A stretch of DNA of 64,000 bases from Pseudomonadota bacterium (GTDB lineage: Bacteria; Pseudomonadota; Gammaproteobacteria; Burkholderiales; Rhodocyclaceae): the NCBI GenBank assembly GCA_026399515.1, contig JAPLQT010000117.1:344257-408256 (forward strand), read 5' to 3'. Below, piece by piece: positions 56,284 through 64,000 of the stretch. The position numbers and the translations under genes are program-made. Below the pieces are notes generated by a model that saw nothing but the letters and a program-made list of their open reading frames with translations, was not told the DNA's origin and did no database searches. Within the stretch, counting starts at the first letter, position 1; each line of letters opens with the position of its first letter.

Positions 56284-57294
56284 TCATGGGTACCGTTGCG
56301 CCAGCGCGGCACCGACGCTCGCCGTGATTTCGTAGGAGCGCAAGCGGGCCGAGTGATCGAAGATCTGCGAGGTGATCATCAACTCATCGGCATCGGTGCG
56401 GGCGACGAATGCCTGCAACTGACGCGCTACGGTATCAGGCGAACCGATTGCAGCACATGAAAGAATTTCGTCCAGCAGCGCCCTCTCGTACGGACCGATG
56501 CGGCTCAGATAGCCAGCCAGCGGCGGCGGCAACTGCCCGGGACGGCCACTGCGAAGATTGACGAAGGCCTGCTGGGTCGAGGTCGCCAGAAAGTGTGCCT
56601 CCTCGTCGCTGGCAGCGGCACAGACGTTGAGTCCGAGCATGACGTAAGGCCGTTGCAATTGCGCGGAGGGGCGAAAGCCGGCCCGATACACGGCAATTGC
56701 CTGCATCATCTGCGCCGGCGCAAAATGCGACGCGAAGGCATACGGCAAGCCCAGGGCGGCGGCCAGTTGCGCGCCGTACAGGCTTGATCCCAGGATCCAG
56801 ATCGGCACATTCAGGCCGGCGCCCGGTATCGCGCGTACCGGCTGCCGGTCCGCGGAGGAAAAATAGCCCATCAGTTCGCTGACGTCCTGCGGGAATTCGT
56901 CGGCGCCGGAGACCAGATTTCGCCGCAACGCCCGCGCCGTGACCGGGTCCGAGCCCGGCGCGCGTCCCAGGCCGAGGTCGATGCGACCGGGAAACAGTGA
57001 TTCCAGAGTCCCGAATTGCTCCGCAATCACCAGCGGAGAATGATTCGGCAACATGATCCCGCCTGCGCCGACGCGAATGGTCGCGGTGCCGGCGGCCACG
57101 TGACCGATCAGGACCGCAGTCGCGGCGCTGGCGATGCCGGGCATGCCGTGATGCTCGGCCAGCCAGAAGCGCTTGTAACCCCAGCGTTCGGCGTGCCGGG
57201 CAAGATCGAGGGAATTGCGGAACGACTGGCCGGCATCGCTCCCTTGAGCGATGTGGGACAGGTCAAGGACGGAAAAAGGAACCATGAGTTTCAT
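56284..57294 (-). CDS. Luciferase-like (LLM) flavin-dependent oxidoreductase
   Basis: 336 residues. The start [13 protein letters not shown] and [23 protein letters not shown] with [11 protein letters not shown] match the MsnO8-like LLM group. It likely uses reduced FMN or F420-like flavin to oxidise a small substrate. I chose the ATG at 57294 over a TTG 24 bases upstream. It is the last core gene before the inserted cassette. Confidence 0.88.
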   Translation of the reverse strand: MKLMVPFSVLDLSHIAQGSDAGQSFRNSLDLARHAERWGYKRFWLAEHHGMPGIASAATAVLIGHVAAGTATIRVGAGGIMLPNHSPLVIAEQFGTLESLFPGRIDLGLGRAPGSDPVTARALRRNLVSGADEFPQDVSELMGYFSSADRQPVRAIPGAGLNVPIWILGSSLYGAQLAAALGLPYAFASHFAPAQMMQAIAVYRAGFRPSAQLQRPYVMLGLNVCAAASDEEAHFLATSTQQAFVNLRSGRPGQLPPPLAGYLSRIGPYERALLDEILSCAAIGSPDTVARQLQAFVARTDADELMITSQIFDHSARLRSYEITASVGAALAQRYP

Positions 57295-57428
57295 ATCGGG
57301 GAGCGCTACAGTCGACAAGCTTAAACGATACTGGTGTCAAATCGGTTTTGTTGTCGAACCCACGCGGTTACCTCCGACGTTACCGTCCCGCCGTGCCCTG
57401 CCGGTCGCATTTGATATGGGGCCGTTCG

Positions 57429-57454
57429 TCGGCCTAACCGGCTGTTCGCGTTCC
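57429..57454 (+). repeat. Left 26-bp inverted repeat flanking the methyltransferase cassette
   Basis: The sequence starting TCGGCCTAACCGGCT and ending GTTCGCGTTCC matches the reverse complement of 61572-61597 at 25 of 26 positions (T for C at position 15). It lies in the intergenic space before the three-gene cassette. Confidence 0.85.
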
Positions 57455-57518
57455 CATGACGCCGCAATAATCACTACGAGACTGAACGTCTGCTTCTTTG
57501 ATCGGTAGGGCAATAAAC

Positions 57519-58820
57519 ATGTACACTGCTATTATTCAAAAGGCTACGGAATATTCACAGATGGTACCGGCCAAATTGTTGGACTCCCAAAGACATGCAG
57601 GACCCGATAGGCTCGGGCGCTACTACACAAAAGCAGACATTGGCCGACTTTTGATTGACCAAATGTCTGGGCTTACCCCTAGCAGATTGCTTGATCTTGG
57701 GGCGGGAGGGGGTTCTCTTTCGGGCGCCGCTATTAAGCACTGGTCGAACATCGAGTTATTAACTGTGGATATCGATGAAAGATCTTTGCCTCACCTTAGT
57801 AGACTATTTCATGGCTGTGAGAGTCTCAAACACAGTCACATAAGGGCAGACGCCCTTAGCCAACGGCTACCCCAGCTGATCCATTCCAGATTTGGTCATA
57901 TTGATACTGCAGTCTGCAATCCTCCGTTTATCACTCCGAAGTGGCGAAAAGGATTCGCCATGATTCTTGAAGAGGCAGGCTTCAGCGGCTGTATGCCGGT
58001 CCTATCGGATGTTGACGCAGCAGTTCTGTTTCTAGCTCAAAATTTGCGCCTTCTTAGCACTCGGGCAACGCTCGGAATAATTCTTCCAGACAGCCTTATC
58101 TCTGCCGCCAAATATCGCCAATTCCGCAAGGAACTCTTGAGGCGATACTGCATTCACAGAGCGATTCGACTCCCCCGCGGCTCGTTCTCAAATACTGACG
58201 CGCTGGCCCATATTGTTATCCTTAGTAAGGGGAGCGAAACAGCGACGGTTCCCCTGCAAAAGCTTACCAACGATCGTACGCTCGCACCAGCGTTGCACGT
58301 AGGAATTGATGATGCTGCTGAGCGATTGGATTTCGATTATCACGCACATAAGGTGGTAGCTCCTCGCTCCCAGAACGTTCAAGTGTCGCTCGGCTCACTG
58401 ACCGAGGAACTTTGGCGCGGCTCTCTTTCAAGAACTCAAGGCAGGTTAGCTGAAGTGCCCGTGCTTCACACTTCAGACATCCGCCCGTCTGACGCAGGAA
58501 AATGGTGCGATTTGAGTGATTTTGGCGATTTTCGTAAGCAACTCAGGGGTACAACACAGGTCCAGTACGCGGAGCCAGGAGACATCCTGGTTGCTCGGGT
58601 CGGTAGAAATCTTGAGCGAAAAGTAATAGGAGTTTCTGCGGGGTTCCCGCTCATTACCGATTGCGTTTACAGGCTGAAAGTTCCAGAAAAGTTTCGGGAT
58701 AGCGTGTTGTCTCAACTGAGCAACACCAACGGACAAGCATGGCTTGCGTCCCGTGCGTATGGAGTTGGTGCCAAGCAATTGACCAAGGTCGATCTTCTAA
58801 CGTTTCCCCTGTTTTTGTGA
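57519..58820 (+). CDS. N6-adenine DNA methyltransferase with specificity-like C-terminal domain
   Basis: 433 residues. RYYTKADIG (about 34-42) fits motif X of gamma-type enzymes, LLDLGAGGG (57-65) is the SAM motif I and NPPF (134-137) the catalytic motif IV for adenine-N6. From about 285 the protein resembles a single type I-style target recognition domain: LHTSDIRPSD, PGDILVARVGRNLERK and a final GAKQLTKVDLLTFPLF strand-helix. No nuclease motif is seen, so it is a methylase with its own specificity, as in type IIG or BREX-like methylases but shorter. ATG at 57519 with TAGGG eight bases upstream. Codon use is more AT-rich than in the flanks. First gene of the three-gene cassette. Confidence 0.88.
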   Translation: MYTAIIQKATEYSQMVPAKLLDSQRHAGPDRLGRYYTKADIGRLLIDQMSGLTPSRLLDLGAGGGSLSGAAIKHWSNIELLTVDIDERSLPHLSRLFHGCESLKHSHIRADALSQRLPQLIHSRFGHIDTAVCNPPFITPKWRKGFAMILEEAGFSGCMPVLSDVDAAVLFLAQNLRLLSTRATLGIILPDSLISAAKYRQFRKELLRRYCIHRAIRLPRGSFSNTDALAHIVILSKGSETATVPLQKLTNDRTLAPALHVGIDDAAERLDFDYHAHKVVAPRSQNVQVSLGSLTEELWRGSLSRTQGRLAEVPVLHTSDIRPSDAGKWCDLSDFGDFRKQLRGTTQVQYAEPGDILVARVGRNLERKVIGVSAGFPLITDCVYRLKVPEKFRDSVLSQLSNTNGQAWLASRAYGVGAKQLTKVDLLTFPLFL

Positions 58821-58858
58821 GCCGCTTCGTGGTTGCCTACTACCGGTGAGGACGCATC

Positions 58859-60544
58859 ATGGCCGAATTTGAAGAACGCGCCGATCAACTTTCGCTCGAA
58901 ACCATTGATGCGTCTCTTGCTGATGGCCAAATGTTCAAGAAAGCGCGTCAAAAGTTGCTGGCTCCTGGCGCAAAGCTCCTTGTTGGACCACGCGGCACCG
59001 GAAAAACGCATGTCATGCGGTATACCTACCTCCACGCCCTGAACACGAGCACCGCACCATTGGCCCTATATGCAAATTTCAGTCGATACTTAAATCTCGA
59101 ACCTCTTTTAAAGAAATCGCCGGACGCGCTGCAACGATTTCATTCATGGGTAATTGCCAAGCTAATTCTGAGCACCTTTGAGTTACTCCGCGACGTGAAC
59201 GCGGATGCCGCCTTTTTGACGAGGCATAATCCTCTTTACGATGAGAACCGGCTGCGCGAGCTTGTATCACTGTTGGAACGAGGAAGTGGCACCGAACAAT
59301 ATCAAGAGTTCGGACAAAACCTAACGGTTGACCATGTCCTCGAAGTGGTGCGATTACTCAGTAAGAGATTTTCTCGAAAACGAACGGTACTTCTACTTGA
59401 CGATGCCGCTCTTAGTTTAGCTGATCAATACCTTGTCGCATTTTTCGAGATTTTCAGACTGCTTAAGACCGAAGACATAGCACCTAAGGCGGCAGTCTAC
59501 CCGGGCTCAACACAATATGGCCCGACGTTTCATGCTTCGCATGAGGTCGAAGAGGTACCGCTATGGCTCTCTGTTGAGGACGCCGAGTATCCTCAGATCA
59601 TGGGCGAAATCGCCAACCGCAGGCTAACGCCAGAAGAAGTACAGACGATCAATCCCGACATCCTGGAATTGCTAAAGTATGCAGCGTTTGGAATTCCTCG
59701 TGCGTATCTTCGGCTATTAAGGGAATATTTGGATTCTCACGCCGGTTCGTCCCAACAAAGAACCAACAAAATTATCGAGCGTCAAACTGAGCTTATCGGT
59801 GCTGAATATGATTCGTTAGGGATGAAACTTAAGCAGTTTTCTTCACTTGTTTCGGTTGGTCGAAAGCTTTTCGACAAGGCCGTCAATGATATCGCGAGCG
59901 TGCAAGCAAATGAGCCGAGAACGCGAAACATAATCTTGGGCGTGAGGCAAGACAGTGACCGCACGCCATTGGCAGATCGAATGCTGAGATTTCTCGTAGA
60001 AGTCGGTTTGCTTTATCCACTACAAGCAGTGTCGCACGGCACCAATCGAAGATATGACCGATTCATTCCGCATCTAGCTTTTCTTTACCAACAGGGTGTG
60101 TTCAGAGATGGTAAGAGCTCTTGGGCGAAAGGTTTGTCGTTGTACATGCAGCGCCCAGCTTCCAAGCATCCGGTGAGGCGAGATTTGTCGACCTTATTAA
60201 CTCCCGATGAGCTAGCGAGTTTGAAACTCGACCTTCCGCCTTGCCAACACTGTGGGACGGCGAGGATTAACGACTCGCAGCGTTTTTGCCATAACTGTGG
60301 AGCGGAGCTTGTCGCGTCGTCGCTTTTCGAAGAATGCATGAAGCTACCCTTGGAGAATATTCCGGGCGTCAGTGAGGCTCTGGTAGCTAGGATTCACAGC
60401 GATACGAAGATTCGTACCGTTGGACACGTGTACGCTTCTCAGAACGCTTCAGGAGATCTCCAACAAGCTACCTATGTTGGTCCCGTGAGAGCTGGCGGGA
60501 TCATAAATAAGGTTGCTCTGACCGTGAACGAATTCCTGTCCTGA
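58859..60544 (+). CDS. AAA+ ATPase with zinc ribbon and C-terminal helix-hairpin-helix
   Basis: 561 residues. Walker A GPRGTGKT (43-50) and Walker B VLLLDD (177-182) mark an ORC/STAND-like P-loop ATPase. A helical region (about 240-440) ends in a winged-helix-like stretch. A zinc ribbon follows with CQHC (462, 465) and CHNC (477, 480), then IPGVSEALVARI and GPVRAGGIINKV look like tandem helix-hairpin-helix units (about 500-552) for nonspecific DNA contact. GAGG stands seven bases before the ATG. It follows the methyltransferase gene by 38 bases and precedes the HEPN-like gene by 2 bases. It may sense unmodified DNA and switch on the third protein (inference). I do not recognise a named family. 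Confidence 0.8.
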   Translation: MAEFEERADQLSLETIDASLADGQMFKKARQKLLAPGAKLLVGPRGTGKTHVMRYTYLHALNTSTAPLALYANFSRYLNLEPLLKKSPDALQRFHSWVIAKLILSTFELLRDVNADAAFLTRHNPLYDENRLRELVSLLERGSGTEQYQEFGQNLTVDHVLEVVRLLSKRFSRKRTVLLLDDAALSLADQYLVAFFEIFRLLKTEDIAPKAAVYPGSTQYGPTFHASHEVEEVPLWLSVEDAEYPQIMGEIANRRLTPEEVQTINPDILELLKYAAFGIPRAYLRLLREYLDSHAGSSQQRTNKIIERQTELIGAEYDSLGMKLKQFSSLVSVGRKLFDKAVNDIASVQANEPRTRNIILGVRQDSDRTPLADRMLRFLVEVGLLYPLQAVSHGTNRRYDRFIPHLAFLYQQGVFRDGKSSWAKGLSLYMQRPASKHPVRRDLSTLLTPDELASLKLDLPPCQHCGTARINDSQRFCHNCGAELVASSLFEECMKLPLENIPGVSEALVARIHSDTKIRTVGHVYASQNASGDLQQATYVGPVRAGGIINKVALTVNEFLS

Positions 60545-60546
60545 GC

Positions 60547-61392
60547 ATGGTTGCCACGTTCCGTTGCAAGCTTTCCGTTTGTGTTACTGGGGCGATTCCG
60601 GCGTTACATACTCACAAACTATTTGACGTTAGATACAAGGAGCCGGCGGGATCGCCAATCGATGAGTTCTTGACTCGATTGCAACTCATTAACTTGCTAG
60701 CCCCTCAACCAATTGGCTTCGATCCGCTTCAAGGACAACTGGTATTGCTCGGCGTGATTGCAGCCGTTGAGAGCTACCTTAGGACGATTTTTAGACAACT
60801 GATCGTTTTTGATCCCACATGTCAGGAGAGCGTTAATAAACGAGACGTCTCCTTTGGCGCTGCTATGCATCTTCCGAAGGAGATGTTGCCTGAGGCAATT
60901 TTAGAGCGGATAGCGTTTATCAGTTACGCTAGCATTGTCGACGCACTAAAGGAGTTGTTGGGAGTAAAGGGAGCTATTCCATCCGACCTAGACGCTGCCA
61001 TAAGGGCCTACGTTCGCGTATGCCAACTTAGGCATTGCGCAGTGCACCGCTTTGGGAAGCTTGGCGTAAGCAATGCTATTGCACTCGGACTTGCGGACCA
61101 TACGGCGATGCTTGAGAAACCATTGAATCTAAACTACGCTGCGCTACAAGCAGCGATCTCAATTTCGACTGGATTGGTAAAGACGACAAACAATTTCCTG
61201 TTTAACGAGATTCTCTCGCGCATTCCTCATGCAAACTGGACGGGCAGATACGCCGATGATAGGCTGCTTTTCATGCGGTATTACGTGCTGTTTGCCGATA
61301 AGATCAGTACGTTCCGGTCAGCTGCACCTAAGAAGATATACATTCAATTGCAGAAGCAACGGACCATGTTCGCCAATGGTATCGATTTCTAG
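60547..61392 (+). CDS. HEPN-like protein, candidate effector
   Basis: 281 residues, mostly helical. AAVESYLRTIFRQL (about 72-85) and later LRHCAVHRFG with Arg162-x4-His167 fit the R-x4-6-H signature of HEPN domains, many of which are toxin RNases. About 60 N-terminal and 100 C-terminal residues are unassigned; there is no membrane segment. It starts 2 bases after the ATPase stop, so translation is coupled. As the last gene of a methylase-ATPase cassette it is a natural effector candidate (inference). The HEPN call rests on one motif and helical pattern, so it is moderate. Confidence 0.65.
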   Translation: MVATFRCKLSVCVTGAIPALHTHKLFDVRYKEPAGSPIDEFLTRLQLINLLAPQPIGFDPLQGQLVLLGVIAAVESYLRTIFRQLIVFDPTCQESVNKRDVSFGAAMHLPKEMLPEAILERIAFISYASIVDALKELLGVKGAIPSDLDAAIRAYVRVCQLRHCAVHRFGKLGVSNAIALGLADHTAMLEKPLNLNYAALQAAISISTGLVKTTNNFLFNEILSRIPHANWTGRYADDRLLFMRYYVLFADKISTFRSAAPKKIYIQLQKQRTMFANGIDF

Positions 61393-61845
61393 TTCGCGTT
61401 TAGAAGTACGCGCGTATTGCCCTGACATAAATGGTTGCTAATGGTCGATACGCGTGGCTCTTCCTAAAAAAGCTGTCGCAGACCTTGCGGTCCTAAGGGA
61501 ACACTCACGCTGCCATCAACTCGCTTGACACGGTGGCGTGGATCTAAAGCAATATGTGCCACCAAATCAGTGGAACGCGAACGGCCGGTTAGGCCGAGCT
61601 CCGGCCACTGGCCGGGGAATAGAAACGCCACCCCCTTCCCAGTTCCGCTTGACAGTGTCCCTCTTGCCATCCAGGTGAGCACCAAGATTTCCCGCGCTGA
61701 CCCCTGGAACTCGTCGAGAAATCGCTACGGACGTTGCCCGTCGGTGCAAAGCAGGGACACGTGCCCCCCGACAGTGCCAACTGCCAATCAGATGAGAGTG
61801 TCCGAACAACTCAGGAATTGATTGGTTCGGTGGTGACAGCCTGAA
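61393..61845. other. Intergenic region right of the cassette, with inverted-repeat copy
   Basis: About 450 bases without a supported gene. It contains the right inverted repeat (61572-61597), directly followed by the short palindrome CCGGCC-ACT-GGCCGG (about 61601-61615). A minus-strand open frame of 73 codons (61464-61685) is not convincing. The stretch probably includes insertion scar sequence. Confidence 0.5.
61572..61597 (-). repeat. Right 26-bp inverted repeat flanking the methyltransferase cassette
   Basis: Reverse complement of the left copy at 57429-57454 with one mismatch. The two copies bound a segment of 4169 bases that holds exactly three genes. No transposase gene lies between them. 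Confidence 0.85.
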
Positions 61846-62991
61846 TTACAACCACGCTGGCATCTGCGCCGCCAATGCCTGCTTCTCCTTGACCGCCTCG
61901 CCGACCAGCGAGAAGCCCAACGGCTTGCCGTCGGCGTCCTCGAACAAGGCACGCACGCCGGCCGGTTCGACTTCCTCACACCAAGTGCCTACCGCTCCCG
62001 ATGGAGGCGGGCAGACGACAGTCGGGCAAGCGGGTGTTTTTACCACCACCGGCATGGCCGGATAGCTGACGGTCGTGGGTGTCCCCGTCAGCGTCTTCGC
62101 CAGCGCCCGCGCCTGCTGCATGATGGGCAGGACGAAAGGCAACACCAGTCCCTGCAATTCGACACAGTCGCCGACTGCAAAAACATCCGGGTCGGAAGTC
62201 GCCAGCAGCATGTCAGTGACAACGCCGCGATTAGCCTTCAGCCCCACTGCGCGCGCCAGTTCCGTTTCCGATTTCAGGCCCACGGCGGAGAGAACGAGGT
62301 CGGCGCTGAAGTTCTTGCCTTGGGTATCGGTCAGGACCAAGCCATCTTCCGAACGTTCCACCCGGACGATGCTGGTATCGAAGTAAAAGCGCACTCCGGC
62401 TGCTTCCAGACGGGTGCGGAAAAACGCCGCAGCCTGGGCCGGCAGCAGGCGGCCCAGCGCCTGCGGGGCCAGGTCGAACACCTCCACGTCGTTGCCCGCG
62501 ATGCGCAGGTCATTGGCGAACTCGCAGCCGATCAGCCCGCCGCCGAGGATCGCAACGCGCTTGGCACCAGCCAGGCGGGCGCGAAAGGCGGCGTAGTCCG
62601 TGAGGCTATTGACCGACAGTATTTCTCCCACGCCGCTGCCTTCGATAGGCAACCGGATCGGCTGGGCGCCGAAGGCCAGCACCAGCCGGCGGTATTCGAG
62701 GCGACCACCGTCCGTCTCGACGGCATGCTCGCCAGGCAGCAGTCGCGTCACGCGGGTATGGGAACGAATCTCCACGTTGAGCTGCGCCGCCAGCGCCTCC
62801 CGCTGAGTAAGCACTAACTGGGGTGCCGACTTTCCGGCGGCCAGGGCGTTCGATAGGCTGGGCTTGGAGTAGAAACCGCCGTCGTCGGCTGTGACTATGG
62901 TCAGCGGGACTTCCTTGTCGAGCTTGCGCAATTCGCGGGCGACGCTGATGCCGGCCAAGCCGCTGCCGAGGATGACGATGGCTGGACTCAT
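61846..62991 (-). CDS. NAD(P)/FAD-dependent rubredoxin reductase-like protein
   Basis: 381 residues. N-terminal FAD motif ILGSGLAGISVARELRKLD, a second GG-x-GCE NAD motif (ILGGGLIGCEFAN), and VGDCVEL near the C terminus place it with rubredoxin/ferredoxin reductases. It probably passes electrons from NAD(P)H to the rubredoxin encoded three bases upstream on the same strand. Together with rubrerythrin this forms a peroxide/oxygen-protection chain. Confidence 0.92.
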   Translation of the reverse strand: MSPAIVILGSGLAGISVARELRKLDKEVPLTIVTADDGGFYSKPSLSNALAAGKSAPQLVLTQREALAAQLNVEIRSHTRVTRLLPGEHAVETDGGRLEYRRLVLAFGAQPIRLPIEGSGVGEILSVNSLTDYAAFRARLAGAKRVAILGGGLIGCEFANDLRIAGNDVEVFDLAPQALGRLLPAQAAAFFRTRLEAAGVRFYFDTSIVRVERSEDGLVLTDTQGKNFSADLVLSAVGLKSETELARAVGLKANRGVVTDMLLATSDPDVFAVGDCVELQGLVLPFVLPIMQQARALAKTLTGTPTTVSYPAMPVVVKTPACPTVVCPPPSGAVGTWCEEVEPAGVRALFEDADGKPLGFSLVGEAVKEKQALAAQMPAWL

Positions 62992-62994
62992 GAC

Positions 62995-63159
62995 CTAAAT
63001 CACCATCATCTCGAAATCGGCTTTGGCCACGCCGCAATCGGGGCAGCACCAGTCGGCGGGCACATCCTCCCAGCGGGTGCCGGGGGCGATGCCGTGTTCA
63101 GGTTCGCCGAGGGTTTCGTCGTAGATGTAGCCGCAAACGATGCATTGATACTGTTTCAT
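62995..63159 (-). CDS. Rubredoxin
   Basis: 54 residues. Four iron ligands in CIVCG (Cys6, Cys9) and CPDCG (Cys39, Cys42), with the conserved [18 protein letters not shown] stretch. It carries single electrons between the reductase and the rubrerythrin encoded next to it. Confidence 0.96.
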   Translation of the reverse strand: MKQYQCIVCGYIYDETLGEPEHGIAPGTRWEDVPADWCCPDCGVAKADFEMMVI

Positions 63160-63184
63160 GTTCGATTCCTCTGGTTGGGTGTGG

Positions 63185-63661
63185 TTAGGCGGAAATCTTA
63201 TCGAGCTGGGCGCGATAGTGCTTGGCATGGCGCTCTTCGACGCGCGCCAGGGCGGCGAAGCGCTTGGCCGCCTTGGCGAGGGTTTCGGCGAAACGGGCGG
63301 CATGTTCTTTCGACTCGGCTATCTGCTGGTCGATCTCCTTGACCGCGGCGCTATGGCCTTCCGCCTCGGCCGCGTGGCGGAAGGACGGGTACATCTCGGT
63401 ATATTCGTAGGTTTCGCCATCGATGGCCATTTGCAGACATCTGGCGGGCGTCATCGTCGCGGCAGGAAAGAGCAGGTCGAGATGGCCCCAGGCGTGCTGG
63501 ACTTCCTGGTCGGCGGTTTCTTCAAACGTCCTGGCGGTCGCCTCGTCGCCGGCGGCGCGGCAGAGCCTGGCGAAATAGCGGTACTTGATGTGCGCCATCG
63601 ACTCGCCAGCAAAGGCGGATTCGAGGTTCTTGATGGTTACGGATGCTTCTGGGTTAGGCAT
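63185..63661 (-). CDS. Rubrerythrin-type di-iron protein without rubredoxin domain
   Basis: 158 residues. A ferritin-like four-helix bundle with ExxxExxH ([14 protein letters not shown]) and a second E-x-x-H (VEERHAKHY) for the di-iron site. The C-terminal rubredoxin domain of classic rubrerythrin is absent, so the separate rubredoxin gene next door likely supplies this function. It reduces hydrogen peroxide. ATG at 63661 with AAGGAG eight bases upstream. Confidence 0.9.
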   Translation of the reverse strand: MPNPEASVTIKNLESAFAGESMAHIKYRYFARLCRAAGDEATARTFEETADQEVQHAWGHLDLLFPAATMTPARCLQMAIDGETYEYTEMYPSFRHAAEAEGHSAAVKEIDQQIAESKEHAARFAETLAKAAKRFAALARVEERHAKHYRAQLDKISA

Positions 63662-63770
63662 GTCGGGTCTCCTTGAACTCGGTTGAACTGCAGCGGTTGA
63701 CACTGCGCAGTCTAGGGAAACCCCATCGATTGATCCAATGAATTATCAATATCGATTGAATAGCTATGCG

Positions 63771-64000
63771 CTATCGCTTCTTGACCGGCCTGGTTCCCGG
63801 CAGACGGCAATCGAGCAAGGCCAGGCGCAGCAGATCGACCGCCTGATGCCGCGGGAAGCTGGAACGCCAGACCAGGCCGATGCGGCGCGTCGGCGTCGGA
63901 TCGACAAAGGATCGGACGCGCAACAGCTTGTCGTTCTTCGGGATCGGATCGGCGCAGGACGAAGGCATGACGCTGACGCCGATGCCGGAAGCGACCATGT
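63771..64000 (-). CDS. LysR-family regulator, C-terminal part (cut by window end)
   Basis: Only the last 75 or so codons are in the window. The GVSVMPSS segment and the C-terminal PTRRIGLVWRSSFPRHQAVDLLRLAL pattern match the end of a LysR substrate-binding domain. The gene continues to the right. It is read toward the rubrerythrin set on the same strand and could regulate it (inference). Confidence 0.78.
   Translation of the reverse strand, partial: MVASGIGVSVMPSSCADPIPKNDKLLRVRSFVDPTPTRRIGLVWRSSFPRHQAVDLLRLALLDCRLPGTRPVKKR

Noticed and set aside
61464..61685. 73-codon minus-strand frame right of the methylase cassette
   Set aside because: No family recognised, spans the inverted repeat and lacks a convincing start site; it may be a remnant but cannot be supported.

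Overview
The window looks like a chromosome segment of a Betaproteobacterium, probably from the Rhodocyclales/Nitrosomonadales side. This rests on the core gene order (priA, hemE, an ntrX-ntrY-DUF4390-rsmB-htpX-fmt-def string, then LysM-dprA-smg-topB) and on the GC-rich codon use of these genes. No 16S rRNA gene is present, so the placement is an inference.

Layout. (1) About 1-14067 is the right part of a genomic island with less GC-rich composition than the core. It carries a three-gene membrane/caspase operon (DUF4407, caspase-like protease, DUF4407), a three-gene set (creatininase-family hydrolase, GntR/UTRA regulator, potassium-channel-like protein), and a minus-strand pair of an unknown protein and a 1622-residue protein with two tyrosine-recombinase-like regions. 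A cluster of alternating 6-bp half-sites follows, then the 3' half of a tRNA-Arg(CCG) gene that probably marks the right attachment site. The intact tRNA and the left end would lie before position 1. (2) 14103-26400 is core: SnoaL-like protein, solute-binding protein with a GGDEF/EAL protein, Hsp20, and an operon of CFA synthase, acetyl-CoA synthetase (frameshifted), E1 alpha, E1 beta, E2 and an acyl carrier protein, then a frameshifted PCMT. (3) 26505-32533 holds a NarL-type two-component pair and a five-gene redox/envelope module (cytochrome c, TlpA-like, DUF4266, DUF3570, ApbE). (4) 32550-38563 holds metabolic and transport genes. (5) 38589-57294 is housekeeping; fmt appears to have lost its catalytic middle. 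(6) 57429-61597 is a second, AT-richer insertion with exactly three genes (adenine-type DNA methyltransferase with a specificity-like C terminus, AAA+ ATPase with zinc ribbon and helix-hairpin-helix, HEPN-like protein), bounded by 26-bp inverted repeats. (7) 61846-64000 is an oxygen/peroxide stress set (rubredoxin reductase, rubredoxin, rubrerythrin) and a partial LysR regulator.

The strongest candidates for undescribed systems are the DUF4407-caspase-DUF4407 operon and the methyltransferase-ATPase-HEPN cassette. Both look like defence or conflict modules by architecture, but nothing in the sequence proves their function. Three core genes (acs, pcm, fmt) carry frame breaks, so sequence or assembly errors must be considered.
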